DNA of 60,246 bases from an uncultured Clostridia bacterium (GTDB taxonomy: Bacteria; Bacillota; Clostridia; UBA1381), in contig CANQJC010000011.1 of the NCBI GenBank assembly GCA_947624165.1, positions 1-60,246 of the forward strand, in the 5' to 3' direction. How positions within the stretch are numbered: the stretch's first letter is position 1; each line of letters begins with the position of its first letter. Position numbers and translations under genes: made by a program. Under the pieces are notes generated by a model. It saw only the letters and a program-made list of their open reading frames with translations. It was not told the DNA's origin and made no database searches. Positions 28,001-35,880 of this stretch are shown piece after piece.

Positions 28001-28278
28001 GGCTTTTCGATACGGTCCTCGGTATAAAGCCCATGGAAGCCGGATATAAAAAATTTATGCTCGCGCCCGTGATAGGCGGCACGCTCACGTTTGCGAACGG
28101 AGAATACGAATGTCCCTACGGACGAATAAAATCATCATGGAAGCAAAACGGCGGCTTTACGGAATATGAATTTGCCGTACCGCCGAACACAAGCGCGCTC
28201 GTTTGTTTTCCCGACGGAGAAACGCTGACGCTTGTAAGCGGGAAATATCGTTTCCGTCGTGAAAATACCAATAAATAA
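25069..28278 (+). CDS. GH78-type alpha-L-rhamnosidase
   Basis: A 1069-residue bacterial alpha-L-rhamnosidase, which releases terminal L-rhamnose from plant or microbial glycans. It has an N-terminal beta-domain with the family opening (WKISSEKRGAAQTAYRL), a rhamnosidase N-domain with YINGNRVGEDFYSPGFTDF, and the (alpha/alpha)6 catalytic region with DCPQRNERMGWTGDAQ (about residues 625-640), whose Asp and Glu match the catalytic-motif region. AATTIWERWDSY-like and EWLFDTVLGI segments mark the C-terminal part. There is no signal peptide, so it is likely cytoplasmic and acts on imported oligosaccharides. I prefer the ATG at 25069 to one at 25048. No rhamnose pathway genes are adjacent and no strong promoter is visible, so it may depend on readthrough. 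Confidence 0.9.
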   Translation: MELYDLKTDGMITPIGVDTTRIAFSWKISSEKRGAAQTAYRLVIRDENGVVYDSETVQSDQSTYVEYDGKPLEYGARYFWSVTVWDGETSASSSSWFETCLGYGAAAWSGAKWIGSPARGINTAAVDDFSVSFSYKSDKLRLAVCVRDKDNFILFEITDASVDVYDVSDGAAEYSEKYKRKAASHICRLGGGEHTLLLRMNEGKASLAVDGKSIMSDERILPRDTSLKPRRLPMSSVGFDQRDNAAVIKNLKIETRGILLFGDDSLSEAYPKLGEKDGNARIIENDFALICPVAAVNLRKRFTADKNIKSARLYASARGMYNAYINGNRVGEDFYSPGFTDFNVRIQYQTYDVTDMLRNGTNTLSAVVGKGHYSGYCGYSGAMIYGEENSFIAKLVVKYENGDEKVIVTDGMWEYTADGALCDSDYFDGERYDARREYDPCDAADSRWIKCGVKDTDTSTLCAQKGESARIVKTLNAKFVRETPEGGFIFDMGENMVGAVRVKLNGKRGCTIKIRYGEMLEKGRLYVKNLRSAANTDVYTLRGENDVYVPSFSSHGFRYAEISGCGEKIDIKVITEVTGLTISNISRTTGLFECSNPLVNRLYRNILNSQRSNSLLVLTDCPQRNERMGWTGDAQVFARTGAYCADTKTFTEKWLADLSDAQKVYNKNGAVPDTAPLGGDCRADGCGGWGDAAVIVPWEMYRAYGDKRILERCYYMMKKWVDYQSRADRQNCGLRIVDGKEVPEQSDMSSEPFLQVQQRRGDHLAYDCSTPYIYTATAYAAHSSDLLSRIAGILKKTDDEVKYRKRFEDIRRAFREAWVKEDGSIAYHGEMSAKTPHCGEAVSTDGSVTRYTYYSENSPSKPSQTAYALAIAFDLLPKETLAASAGFFNESVVRAGCKLTVGFLGISHLAPALTKAGFPQTAFRLLEQEENPSWLYSVKNGATTIWERWDSYIAESETFSDASMNSFNHYAYGSVGEWLFDTVLGIKPMEAGYKKFMLAPVIGGTLTFANGEYECPYGRIKSSWKQNGGFTEYEFAVPPNTSALVCFPDGETLTLVSGKYRFRRENTNK

Positions 28279-28280
28279 AA

Positions 28281-28314
28281 AAGCGTATCATTTTCATGAT
28301 ACGCTTCTTTTTTT
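28281..28314. terminator. Bidirectional terminator between rhamnosidase and ilvE
   Basis: A 10-bp perfect stem (28281-28290 with 28297-28306) with a 6-base loop, A-rich on the left and T-rich on the right, serves the two convergent genes. It overlaps the end of ilvE. Confidence 0.88.
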
Positions 28315-29380
28315 AATCAATTTTGACCGTCCAGCCGAATTCGTCCTTTATCTTGCCCCACTGAATACCTGTTAAAGTATCGTAGCACATCTGCGATACG
28401 GGACCGATCTCGCCGTTGTTTACTGGCATTACGAGGTCGCCGTACTTAAGCTCGCCGATAGGCGAAATAACGGCGGCAGTACCCGTACCCCACGCTTCCT
28501 CAAGCTTGCCGGACTTAAACGCGTCGACAAGCTCGTCTATTGAAAGTCTGCGCTCGGATACCTTGTAGCCCTTCGCCTTCAAAAGCTCTATGATCGACAT
28601 TCTCGTGATACCGCCCAGAATCGAACCAACAAGCGCGGGAGTGATAACTTCGCCGTCAATCTTAAAGAACACGTTCATCGAGCCTACCTCCTCGATGTAC
28701 TTTCTCTCCACGCCGTCGAGCCAGAGCGTCTGGATATAACCCTGCTCCGCGGCTTCCTCCTGACCTTTAAGGGAAATAGCGTAGTTCGCGCCCGCCTTTG
28801 TGAAGCCCGTGCCGCCGACAACCGCGCGGACATACTTCTGTTCAACGTAGATAGGAACGGGAGCAAGTCCCTGCGGATAGTACGCGCCGACGGGCGAAAG
28901 GATTATTGCGAAGATAAGATGCTCCGCAGGATGAACGCCAATATGAACATCATTTGCGAAAATGTAAGGTCTTATATAAAGAGACGTGCCTTCGGCGGAA
29001 GGAACCCAGTCCTCGTCTATCTTAACAAGCGTCTTTATCGCTTCTATGGCAAATTCCTCGTCTATCTTAGGAATACAAAGTCTGTCGCATGACACGTTCA
29101 TTCTCGCCATATTTTTTTCGGGTCTGAAAAGCTGTATCGAGCCGTCGGCTGTACGATATGCCTTCAATCCTTCGAAAATTTCCTGCGCGTAGTGGAGAAC
29201 CATGCTCGCGGGATCAATTTCAAACGGCGCATACGGGACTATCCTGGGGTCGTGCCAACCCTGTCCCTCGTCATAGTTCATTATGAACATATGATCGGTA
29301 TAATATTGTCCGAAACCAAGCTTCGACTCATCTGTCGGCTTTTGCTTCGGATTTGCTGTTTTCGTAATTGAAATCTCCAT
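28313..29380 (-). CDS. ilvE: Branched-chain amino acid aminotransferase
   Basis: PLP-dependent fold-type IV aminotransferase (355 residues) that performs the last step of Val, Leu and Ile synthesis. Characteristic segments are IFEGLKAYR, YIRPYIFA, GGTGFTKAGANYA (the Lys carries PLP), YIEEVGSMN and EAWGTGTAAVISP. I chose the ATG at 29380, 7-8 bases after AAAGGAGCG; a longer in-frame start adds 16 basic residues without a ribosome site. It complements ilvBNC at 3.3-6.7 kb but is separately transcribed. Confidence 0.95.
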   Translation of the reverse strand: MEISITKTANPKQKPTDESKLGFGQYYTDHMFIMNYDEGQGWHDPRIVPYAPFEIDPASMVLHYAQEIFEGLKAYRTADGSIQLFRPEKNMARMNVSCDRLCIPKIDEEFAIEAIKTLVKIDEDWVPSAEGTSLYIRPYIFANDVHIGVHPAEHLIFAIILSPVGAYYPQGLAPVPIYVEQKYVRAVVGGTGFTKAGANYAISLKGQEEAAEQGYIQTLWLDGVERKYIEEVGSMNVFFKIDGEVITPALVGSILGGITRMSIIELLKAKGYKVSERRLSIDELVDAFKSGKLEEAWGTGTAAVISPIGELKYGDLVMPVNNGEIGPVSQMCYDTLTGIQWGKIKDEFGWTVKID

Positions 29381-29433
29381 TGTGAACGCTCCTTTTACTT
29401 TTCTTTTATGAAATAACTTCATTTGCAACTTAT

Positions 29434-29462
29434 ATTATACTGCTTTTTTTTTACATTGTAAA
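29434..29462 (-). promoter_or_regulatory. Promoter of ilvE
   Basis: On the minus strand, TTTACA (29462-29457) and TATAAT (29439-29434) have 17-base spacing. Confidence 0.7.
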
Positions 29463-29503
29463 GTATTATGACGCAATTTTTGGTGCTTTTTTGCATTAAA
29501 GCG

Positions 29504-30763
29504 TTAAAAAACATCCTTCTTCTTTTTGATATGTCGTCTGATAAGTATAACGAGCGAAGCCGCCACGCACAGAGCCATGAATACCGGCACGATAAGCCTG
29601 TTTGACGTTTCCTCCTCGGACGATTTCATTTCCGTCCAGAGCGTCTGCATTTCAAGATTGGCTTCGTCGGACAGGTTGCGGAAGGTGGTCGTGTGATTTT
29701 CCAGAAACTCGTCGTCGGGGTACGATATATCGTCCTCCTTGACCTCGTCGTCCAGAAGCTCGAACGCGCCCTCGTTCGGCGTGGAATAACCTATGTAATC
29801 AGCCACCGCGTACGCAATATCAGACTCGCACAGGAAGTTTATATACATCTCAGCCGCGCGCTTATTCGTGCAGCCTTTAGGTATACACACCGCGTCAAAA
29901 AACAAATTCGTGCCGCTTTCGGGTATAACAAAGCTAAGGTGGTCGTACTCGTCCATCAGCGTCACCGCGTCGCCTGCGTAATACGGAGCCAAAAGAGCTT
30001 CGCCCGCGCCCATTTTATCGAAAATCTCGTCCATGACATACGCTTGAACGAGCTTTTTCTGCTCCTTCAAAAGCTCGGCACAGGCGCGGAGTTCCTCGCT
30101 GTCCTCGGTGTTAAGGTCATAGCCGAGCATTTCCTCCGCGATAGCGAACGCGTCGCGCGGATTGTCAAACATCAGTATATTACCCGCGTACCGTTTGTCC
30201 CACAGTGTTTCCCAGCCGATATTTTCCGCTTCCTCCTCGGTAAACGCCGTGTTGTCGTACAGTATACCGACCGTTCCCCACGTGTACGGCACGGAGTAGA
30301 CCGAGCCGGGGTCGTATTCGGGGTCTTTGAATTTATCCATTATATTCTTAAAATTCGGGATATTGTCCATATCGAGCGGTTCGAGCATATCCTCTTTGAT
30401 CATACGCGAAATCATGTAATCCGACGGTATGATTATATCGTACGACGCGCCGCCGCTTTTGAGCTTGGCGTACAGCTCCTCGTTCGTCGCGTAGGTGGTA
30501 TAATTCACCTTTATGCCCGTAAGCTCCGTAAATTCGGCGTTGAGGTTTATCGTTTCACCGTCCGCGCCGTCGGGAATGTACTCGCCCCAGTTATAGACGT
30601 TTATCGTCACATTGTCGTCCTTAAGAGCGGAATAATACTCCTCGTCCTTTTCGTATACGACCGTATCTTCCTCCTCGACCGCTTCGTCCTCGTCCTGTAT
30701 GTGCGAACACGCGCAGGTAAAGAAAACGGCGAGCGCGGCAATAAGCGTTAAAAGCTTTTTCAC
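29504..30763 (-). CDS. potD: Spermidine/putrescine-binding lipoprotein with C-terminal membrane anchor
   Basis: Polyamine-binding component of the PotABCD importer. The 419-residue protein has a signal peptide with a Cys-containing lipobox (FTCAC, about Cys17-19), an acidic linker, and a PotD domain (about 50-370) with NVYNWGEYIPDG and YDIIIPSDYMI. Unusually for PotD (about 350 residues), an extension of some 50 residues ends in a hydrophobic helix (VPVFMALCVAASLVILI) and a basic KKKK tail, so the protein may be held at both ends. The ATG overlaps the potC stop by 4 bases. Last gene of potABCD. Confidence 0.92.
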   Translation of the reverse strand: MKKLLTLIAALAVFFTCACSHIQDEDEAVEEEDTVVYEKDEEYYSALKDDNVTINVYNWGEYIPDGADGETINLNAEFTELTGIKVNYTTYATNEELYAKLKSGGASYDIIIPSDYMISRMIKEDMLEPLDMDNIPNFKNIMDKFKDPEYDPGSVYSVPYTWGTVGILYDNTAFTEEEAENIGWETLWDKRYAGNILMFDNPRDAFAIAEEMLGYDLNTEDSEELRACAELLKEQKKLVQAYVMDEIFDKMGAGEALLAPYYAGDAVTLMDEYDHLSFVIPESGTNLFFDAVCIPKGCTNKRAAEMYINFLCESDIAYAVADYIGYSTPNEGAFELLDDEVKEDDISYPDDEFLENHTTTFRNLSDEANLEMQTLWTEMKSSEEETSNRLIVPVFMALCVAASLVILIRRHIKKKKDVF

Positions 30764-31557
30764 TTTATAGCACCCCGCTTTCTCAAATTACGGCGTTCGA
30801 TAACGTTATTGATGACAAGCACCGCCACCACAACAAGGAAAATAATCGTCGAAAGCGCGTTGATCTCGGGGCTTACCTTACGCCGCGTCATGGAATAAAT
30901 CGTTATCGGGAGCGTCTGCGTCGTACCGCTCGTGAAGTAGCTGACAACAAAATCATCGAGCGAGAACGTGAACGACATCAAGAATCCCGATATAATACCC
31001 GGCATGATCTCCGGCAGCACGACCTTGAAGAACGCCGAAATCGGTCCGCACCCCAAATCCTGCGCCGCCTCGTACAAATTCGGATCCATTTGCCGAAACC
31101 GAGGTATTATGTTCAGTATGACATACGGCACATCAAACGTGATATGCGCTATGATAAGCGTCGCAAATCCCATTTCGAGGTTCATACGCGCCATAAAGAA
31201 CACGAACAGCAGCATAAGCGACACGCCCGTTACGATTTCGGGATTCATTATCGGAATGTTCGTGCCGTGCATAATAAGCGCGCGCGGCAAACGTTTTACA
31301 TTCGTTATTCCGATCGCCGCTGCCGTTCCGAGAATTGTCGCAAGCACCGACGCCGCGACGGCGATGATCAGCGTATTCCAAAGCGAGCTTAATATCAGCT
31401 CGTTATGGAACAGCCGCACGTACCAGTCAAGCGTGAAACCGCTCATTACGGAACGGCTTTTTGTCGTGTTAAACGAAAACACGATAAGCACGAAAATCGG
31501 CGCGTACAAGAACAGCATCACAAGCACGAGGTACAATTTTGACAAATATTTTTTCAT
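30760..31557 (-). CDS. potC: Spermidine/putrescine ABC transporter permease PotC
   Basis: Inner-membrane permease (265 residues, six helices) of the polyamine importer. It has the BPD_transp_1 domain with the EAA-loop region AAQDLGCGPISAFFKVVLPEI. AGGGGG precedes the ATG at 31557; a GTG one codon earlier is possible. Its stop overlaps the potD start by 4 bases, and it starts 12 bases after potB. Confidence 0.93.
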   Translation of the reverse strand: MKKYLSKLYLVLVMLFLYAPIFVLIVFSFNTTKSRSVMSGFTLDWYVRLFHNELILSSLWNTLIIAVAASVLATILGTAAAIGITNVKRLPRALIMHGTNIPIMNPEIVTGVSLMLLFVFFMARMNLEMGFATLIIAHITFDVPYVILNIIPRFRQMDPNLYEAAQDLGCGPISAFFKVVLPEIMPGIISGFLMSFTFSLDDFVVSYFTSGTTQTLPITIYSMTRRKVSPEINALSTIIFLVVVAVLVINNVIERRNLRKRGAIK

Positions 31558-31569
31558 CACCGCACCCCC

Positions 31570-32376
31570 TTACATAAGCACCCTGTTCTCATCATCATCG
31601 AACTGGTTAAGCAGCGTCATGATGAGCAGGATGATAACCATCAGCACGAGCGAGATCGCCGCGCCGAGGTTCGGGTTATAGGAGTTGCCTAAAAACTGCA
31701 TTTCAATAAGGTCGCCGATAAGCAGATTGGAGCCGCCGCCGAGCATACGCGAAATTATAAACGTGCTTATCGCCGGCACGAACACCATCGTAATACCCGA
31801 CATAACGCCAGGCATACTAAGCGGCATAATCACCTTGACGAACGTCCTCGAATTGTTGCAGCCCAGATCGTGCGCCGCGTCGATAACGCTCTTGTCGATT
31901 TTCACGATAACATTGTAAAGCGGCAGTATCATAAACGGCAGGTAGTTGTACACCATACCGAGCACGACCGCGCCCTGCGTATTCAAGAGCCTGAACGGTC
32001 CCAAGCCGAACAAGCCGAAAAGCATGTTTATAAGACCGTTGTTGCCGAGCAGCGTCATCCACGCGTACGTTCTCAAAAGAAAATTCATCCACATCGGCAG
32101 CATCACTATCATCAGCACCGTACTCTGAAAGCTCACGTCAATACGCGCGAGTATCATCACGAGCGGATACGCGATAATCAGGCATATAACCGTCGCGATC
32201 GCCGCCAGATATATAGAGCGCGCGAAAATATTTGCGTACTGTGAAACAGCCGCAAGATTGTCGAACGTAAGCGCGCCGTCGGCTGTCGTGACGGCAAAAT
32301 ACGCCACCATGAGCATCGGCACGATTATAAACACAGCCATCCAGACAAGATAGGGGGACAAAAGCATTTTTTTCAT
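31570..32376 (-). CDS. potB: Spermidine/putrescine ABC transporter permease PotB
   Basis: First permease subunit (268 residues). It has an N-terminal helix, then the BPD_transp_1 fold with the EAA-type loop [20 protein letters not shown] that contacts PotA. GGAGG lies 7 bases before the ATG, which overlaps the potA stop by 4 bases. Confidence 0.93.
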   Translation of the reverse strand: MKKMLLSPYLVWMAVFIIVPMLMVAYFAVTTADGALTFDNLAAVSQYANIFARSIYLAAIATVICLIIAYPLVMILARIDVSFQSTVLMIVMLPMWMNFLLRTYAWMTLLGNNGLINMLFGLFGLGPFRLLNTQGAVVLGMVYNYLPFMILPLYNVIVKIDKSVIDAAHDLGCNNSRTFVKVIMPLSMPGVMSGITMVFVPAISTFIISRMLGGGSNLLIGDLIEMQFLGNSYNPNLGAAISLVLMVIILLIMTLLNQFDDDENRVLM

Positions 32377-33422
32377 CGCCGTTCCTCCATCTTATTCATA
32401 ATATGTATATCGTAGGGGTCGAACGTCAGACCCACCGTGCCGCCCTGTTCGGCAGCCTTCGTGGAATGTACGAGCCAAGTATGGTCGTAGGATTCGATCT
32501 GCATTTCATAATGCACGCCCTTGAACGTCACGGACTTCACAACGCCCGTGATATGCGCCGCGTCCGGCTCGACGAGTTTTATATCCTCGGGACGAATAAC
32601 GACGTCCACGGGAGTGTATTCGCCGAAGCCTTTATCAACACATTCAAACTGCTTGCCGCTTATTTCCACGAGCAGATCCTTCACCATGCGTCCGTTCAGA
32701 ATGTTGCTCTCACCGATAAAATCGGCGACGAAAGCGTTTTTCGGTTCGTTATATATGTCGACCGGCGAGCCAACCTGCTGAATATCGCCGTCCTTCATTA
32801 CGGCAACGGTGTCGCTCATGGTAAGAGCCTCCTCCTGATCGTGCGTAACATAAACAAACGTAATCTCAAGGCTCTGCTGTATACGTTTAAGCTCTCTCTG
32901 CATTTCCTTACGAAGCTTCAAATCAAGCGCGCCCAAAGGCTCGTCGAGAAGAAGTACCTTAGGTTCGTTTACAAGAGCGCGCGCGATAGCTACTCTTTGC
33001 TGCTGTCCTCCCGACAAACGATCGACGGAACGTTTCTCGAATCCCTTCAGATTCACAAGCTCAAGCATCTCTCCCACTCGTTTTTGAATATCTTTGTCGG
33101 GAAATTTCTTGACTTTAAGCCCGAACGCGATATTGTCAAAAACATTCAAATGCGGAAAAAGCGCGTAACGCTGAAAAACAGTGTTGACATTACGTTTATA
33201 AGGCGGTATATTCGTTATATCCTTATCGTCGAATTTCACCGTACCGTGCGAGGGCATGAGAAAACCGCCGATAATACGGAGCGTCGTCGTCTTTCCGCAG
33301 CCGGACGGTCCCAGCAGCGTGACAAATTCTTTGTCCCTTATATCAAGGTTGATATCGTTAAGAACCTTTTCGTCGTCGAATGACACGCCTATATTTTCAA
33401 GACTTATGATATTTTTGTTCAA
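32373..33422 (-). CDS. potA: Spermidine/putrescine import ATP-binding protein PotA
   Basis: ATPase of the polyamine importer (349 residues). Walker A is GPSGCGKTT, the signature is LSGGQQQR, Walker B is [11 protein letters not shown], and the switch is [11 protein letters not shown]-terminal TOBE-type regulatory domain (about 270-345) follows. The start is TTG at 33422, placed 7 bases after GGGGAGG; an upstream in-frame start would add an unlikely hydrophobic extension. First gene of potA-B-C-D, with a promoter at 33473-33501. Confidence 0.95.
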   Translation of the reverse strand: MNKNIISLENIGVSFDDEKVLNDINLDIRDKEFVTLLGPSGCGKTTTLRIIGGFLMPSHGTVKFDDKDITNIPPYKRNVNTVFQRYALFPHLNVFDNIAFGLKVKKFPDKDIQKRVGEMLELVNLKGFEKRSVDRLSGGQQQRVAIARALVNEPKVLLLDEPLGALDLKLRKEMQRELKRIQQSLEITFVYVTHDQEEALTMSDTVAVMKDGDIQQVGSPVDIYNEPKNAFVADFIGESNILNGRMVKDLLVEISGKQFECVDKGFGEYTPVDVVIRPEDIKLVEPDAAHITGVVKSVTFKGVHYEMQIESYDHTWLVHSTKAAEQGGTVGLTFDPYDIHIMNKMEERR

Positions 33423-33472
33423 TTCTCTACCTCCCCAAATTATAAAATTTATTTCGCTAAAGCGGTAAAAAA

Positions 33473-33501
33473 AGTATATCATATAACCGACGTTAAATCA
33501 A
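33473..33501 (-). promoter_or_regulatory. Promoter of potABCD
   Basis: On the minus strand, TTGATT (33501-33496) and TATACT (33478-33473) have 17-base spacing. Confidence 0.7.
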
Positions 33502-33517
33502 TATAAAAAACCGAGTT

Positions 33518-33949
33518 TTACATCTTCCATTTAAACAGCAGCACGCCGCCTATCATAAACGCCATACCGACAAGCTTGTTCCAGCCGAACGCGATTTTTT
33601 CGCTGTCCATAAGTCCGAATGCGTCTATAAGCGCGGCGACAAAGAGCTGAGATATGAGAATGACGGATATCGCCACGGTAGGGCTGAGTTTGCCTATGCC
33701 GAGCATGACCGTCACCGTTATCACAAGTCCGAGCACGCCGCCCAGAAGGTACAGCTTGTTTACCTCGGATATGGCGCGGAAGCTGCCCTTACCCATTATC
33801 CATAATGCGATAAGGGACAGCGCGAACGCCGTACCCTGAACGAACGCATTTGACTCATATAAACCTATCTTATCCGACAAGCGCGTATTCATCACGCCCT
33901 GTACGCTCATAGCCGCGCCCGCAATTATACTGAAAATTATTCCCGACAT
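33518..33949 (-). CDS. YdcZ/DUF606-type DMT-superfamily membrane protein
   Basis: A 143-residue protein of five hydrophobic helices that matches the DMT_YdcZ (DUF606) family, with SIIAGAAMSVQGVMNTRLSD at the N-terminus and the ISVILISQLFVAALIDAFG segment. Such small proteins are thought to be half-size transporters acting as dimers or with a paralogue; the substrate is unknown. AAGGAGAGG precedes the ATG. Upstream lies a promoter, a structured RNA and a terminator (34024-34168), which may be its leader or a separate RNA. Confidence 0.85.
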   Translation of the reverse strand: MSGIIFSIIAGAAMSVQGVMNTRLSDKIGLYESNAFVQGTAFALSLIALWIMGKGSFRAISEVNKLYLLGGVLGLVITVTVMLGIGKLSPTVAISVILISQLFVAALIDAFGLMDSEKIAFGWNKLVGMAFMIGGVLLFKWKM

Positions 33950-34023
33950 TTATTTCCTCTCCTTTTTACGTTTACTTACAGTATAACCGAAAATTAACAT
34001 AATATGAAAAAAGGCGCAGCATA

Positions 34024-34133
34024 ACAAAAAAAGCACTCTCGGTAGTGCTTTTTTCGTTTTGCTATGTATAGGATAAAAGGGTAGAATGTAATTTCATTAT
34101 ATGTGTAAATATTTACACACTTGCTCTTCTACA
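34024..34133 (-). ncRNA. Candidate small structured RNA or attenuator leader
   Basis: A consensus minus-strand promoter would start an RNA near 34133 that runs to an intrinsic terminator (stem 34031-34037 with 34044-34050, extended by A/T pairs) about 110 bases later. The RNA begins with GUAGAA (34132-34127), which pairs with UUCUAC (34086-34081). Between these lies an 18-bp DNA palindrome (34102-34119) that folds as a hairpin. It carries no credible reading frame with a ribosome site. Either it is an independent sRNA or a riboregulator ending before the YdcZ-type gene. I recognise no known riboswitch class. Confidence 0.5.
34102..34119. repeat. 18-bp perfect palindrome
   Basis: TGTGTAAATATTTACACA is a perfect palindrome inside the candidate small RNA. 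As DNA it could be a dimeric-regulator operator about 14-31 bases downstream of the predicted start site; as RNA it is a hairpin. Confidence 0.6.
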
Positions 34134-34139
34134 TTTCCT

Positions 34140-34168
34140 ATTATAGCATAAAGATTAAAGATTTGCAA
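34140..34168 (-). promoter_or_regulatory. Promoter of the candidate small RNA
   Basis: On the minus strand, TTGCAA (34168-34163) and TATAAT (34145-34140) have 17-base spacing, and no gene start lies within the next 180 bases. Confidence 0.7.
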
Positions 34169-34191
34169 TAGTTTTTTATAAATTTTTTGGA

Positions 34192-34887
34192 TTACTTGCC
34201 GTAAATTTCTGTCGCGGCAAGTGAAAGTATGATATTCAGGTTGCCGTTACGGCAGCGAAGCTCGTCGATAAAGGCTTTTTCGTCCGCGTCGCGCGCCATC
34301 ACGACCGAATATGTAAGCTCGTAAAGAGAGCCCAAATCAGCCGTTCTGACACGTGTGAGCGAGTAATCGGACGTGTATTTTTCAAGTATCTCGTCGAAAA
34401 TCCCCTCGTAATCGAGATTCTCGGGAATCGTTATGCGAAGCTTTTTCGCTTCGGTTTTGGGCTTTGCGAAATTGAGCTTGGATATAACAAGCATAAACAA
34501 GCACAGCACCGCGACAAAGAGCGCGCCGTAACCGATAAGTCCCACGCCGCAGGCAAGACCGGCGGCGATATCAAAAAAGATATATCCTATATCCTCGGGG
34601 TCGCCCGGCGCGCTGCGGAAGCGTATGATAGAAAGCGTGCCGGCAAGCGAAAACGCACGCGCAACATTACTGCCGACAAACATGATTATAACCGTCAAAA
34701 TGACCGGCAGCATGGTAAGCGTTACGGCAAAGCTTTGCTGTAAACGGTTCTTATGCGTTACTATATACGTAAGGCTTATAACAAGCCCGAAAACGAGCGC
34801 GACGCCGAGAGCGATGAGCGCGGATGTGAGCGTAAGCGAAGACGCGTCCGCCGCCGCGCCTGTCGTCGTATTTATTATATCATTCAT
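34192..34887 (-). CDS. DUF4956 membrane protein, partner of VTC polymerase
   Basis: A 231-residue membrane protein with four hydrophobic helices in its first ~150 residues and a soluble C-terminal domain. The signature FSLAGTLSIIRFRSAPGDPEDIGYIF matches the DUF4956 family. This family is frequently encoded beside VTC-domain polyphosphate polymerases, as here (22 bases downstream), so a role as the membrane or translocation partner is inferred. AAGGAGG is about 8 bases before the ATG at 34887. Confidence 0.85.
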   Translation of the reverse strand: MNDIINTTTGAAADASSLTLTSALIALGVALVFGLVISLTYIVTHKNRLQQSFAVTLTMLPVILTVIIMFVGSNVARAFSLAGTLSIIRFRSAPGDPEDIGYIFFDIAAGLACGVGLIGYGALFVAVLCLFMLVISKLNFAKPKTEAKKLRITIPENLDYEGIFDEILEKYTSDYSLTRVRTADLGSLYELTYSVVMARDADEKAFIDELRCRNGNLNIILSLAATEIYGK

Positions 34888-34909
34888 TTCGATATCCTCC
34901 TTAAACAAA

Positions 34910-35680
34910 TCATACCGCGTGGACCATACCCGTCCTGACAGCGGGGATATATATTTTCTTTTCGCGGCTTTGCGCGAGCATATGTTTGTATTCCGTACCG
35001 TATTTCGAGAAGCTTGAATCCTTCAAATCAAGCTCGGCAAGCATATCGCAAAGCCAAACGGGTTTCGCGAAGCTCGTTTTGATCTCCATTATCCACATTC
35101 CTTCCTCGAGCAGCCTTTCGCCGTAGTCGCCCGCTTCAAGCGCGACGTTGTCGCGGCGCGTTCGGATATTCGTGTCAAACGAGATCCTCAAATCATCGTT
35201 ACCCTTTTCAAAGTACGCAAGGCGGTCGTAAGCTATATAGACCTTAGGCATCAGGTCATGGATCTTCAGGAAATACTCAAGCTCATGGACCACCTGCTTG
35301 TTCATGTAACGATGCATTTCCGGCATCTTTCCCGTATCGAGAAATTCATACGCTTCGCCCAGACGCAGGGCGGTGCGGCGTTTGTTGACAAGTCCGCAGA
35401 ATTTCTTCTTTATTTCAAGATAGACCGTATCGTTTTGATTCGGTACTCCGTAGGAACGCAGACGAAGCTTTTCCTTATAAGCCGGCTTTGAAAGCGATTC
35501 GCGTATAAGCGAATTGTCCGCCGTGTCGTAATAAATATTCGCTATTGTGTACAGACCGTGATTCGTACCACAGTGTTTATCGGGGGTCATATGCCGATCG
35601 AGCGTCAAAAGAACTTTTTCCAGCGTCGCGTCGTCGACCTTGTACTTATGCTCAAATCTGTTAAAAATTTCGATAGCCAT
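34910..35680 (-). CDS. VTC-domain polyphosphate polymerase
   Basis: A 256-residue soluble protein of the VTC catalytic domain family (CYTH-like tunnel fold) that makes inorganic polyphosphate from nucleoside triphosphate in yeast VTC4. Basic and acidic tunnel residues are visible: RFEHKYKV, the EKLRLRSYG strand, YLEIKKK, KRR, and MEIKTS near the C-terminus. No membrane helix is present; the adjacent DUF4956 protein probably tethers it. AAGGAGAG precedes the ATG at 35680; an upstream in-frame start lacks a site. Confidence 0.87.
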   Translation of the reverse strand: MAIEIFNRFEHKYKVDDATLEKVLLTLDRHMTPDKHCGTNHGLYTIANIYYDTADNSLIRESLSKPAYKEKLRLRSYGVPNQNDTVYLEIKKKFCGLVNKRRTALRLGEAYEFLDTGKMPEMHRYMNKQVVHELEYFLKIHDLMPKVYIAYDRLAYFEKGNDDLRISFDTNIRTRRDNVALEAGDYGERLLEEGMWIMEIKTSFAKPVWLCDMLAELDLKDSSFSKYGTEYKHMLAQSREKKIYIPAVRTGMVHAV

Positions 35681-35814
35681 TTTCTCTCTCCTTGTTTCTT
35701 TGTTAAATTGATTATACATGATAATCCTTAAATGAACCTTAAAGAGAAAAACTTTTTCGCAAAAATATATTTTTTTTGTTTATCCGCGGCAAAGCCGCCT
35801 GATATGAATACAAA

Positions 35815-35844
35815 AAAAGAACCGATCTTTCGATCGGTTCTTTT
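35815..35844 (-). terminator. Terminator of the S-layer gene
   Basis: A 13-bp perfect stem (35815-35827 with 35832-35844) with a TTTC loop is flanked by A and T runs. It lies just beyond the S-layer stop codon and can work in both directions. Confidence 0.9.
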
Positions 35845-35880
35845 ATTTTCAGAAATTATATTTTAAACCGTGGTCTAAAA

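Noticed and set aside
29693-30751. 352-codon plus-strand open frame antisense to potD
   Set aside because: The opposite strand matches PotD throughout; the frame lacks a ribosome site and any motif.
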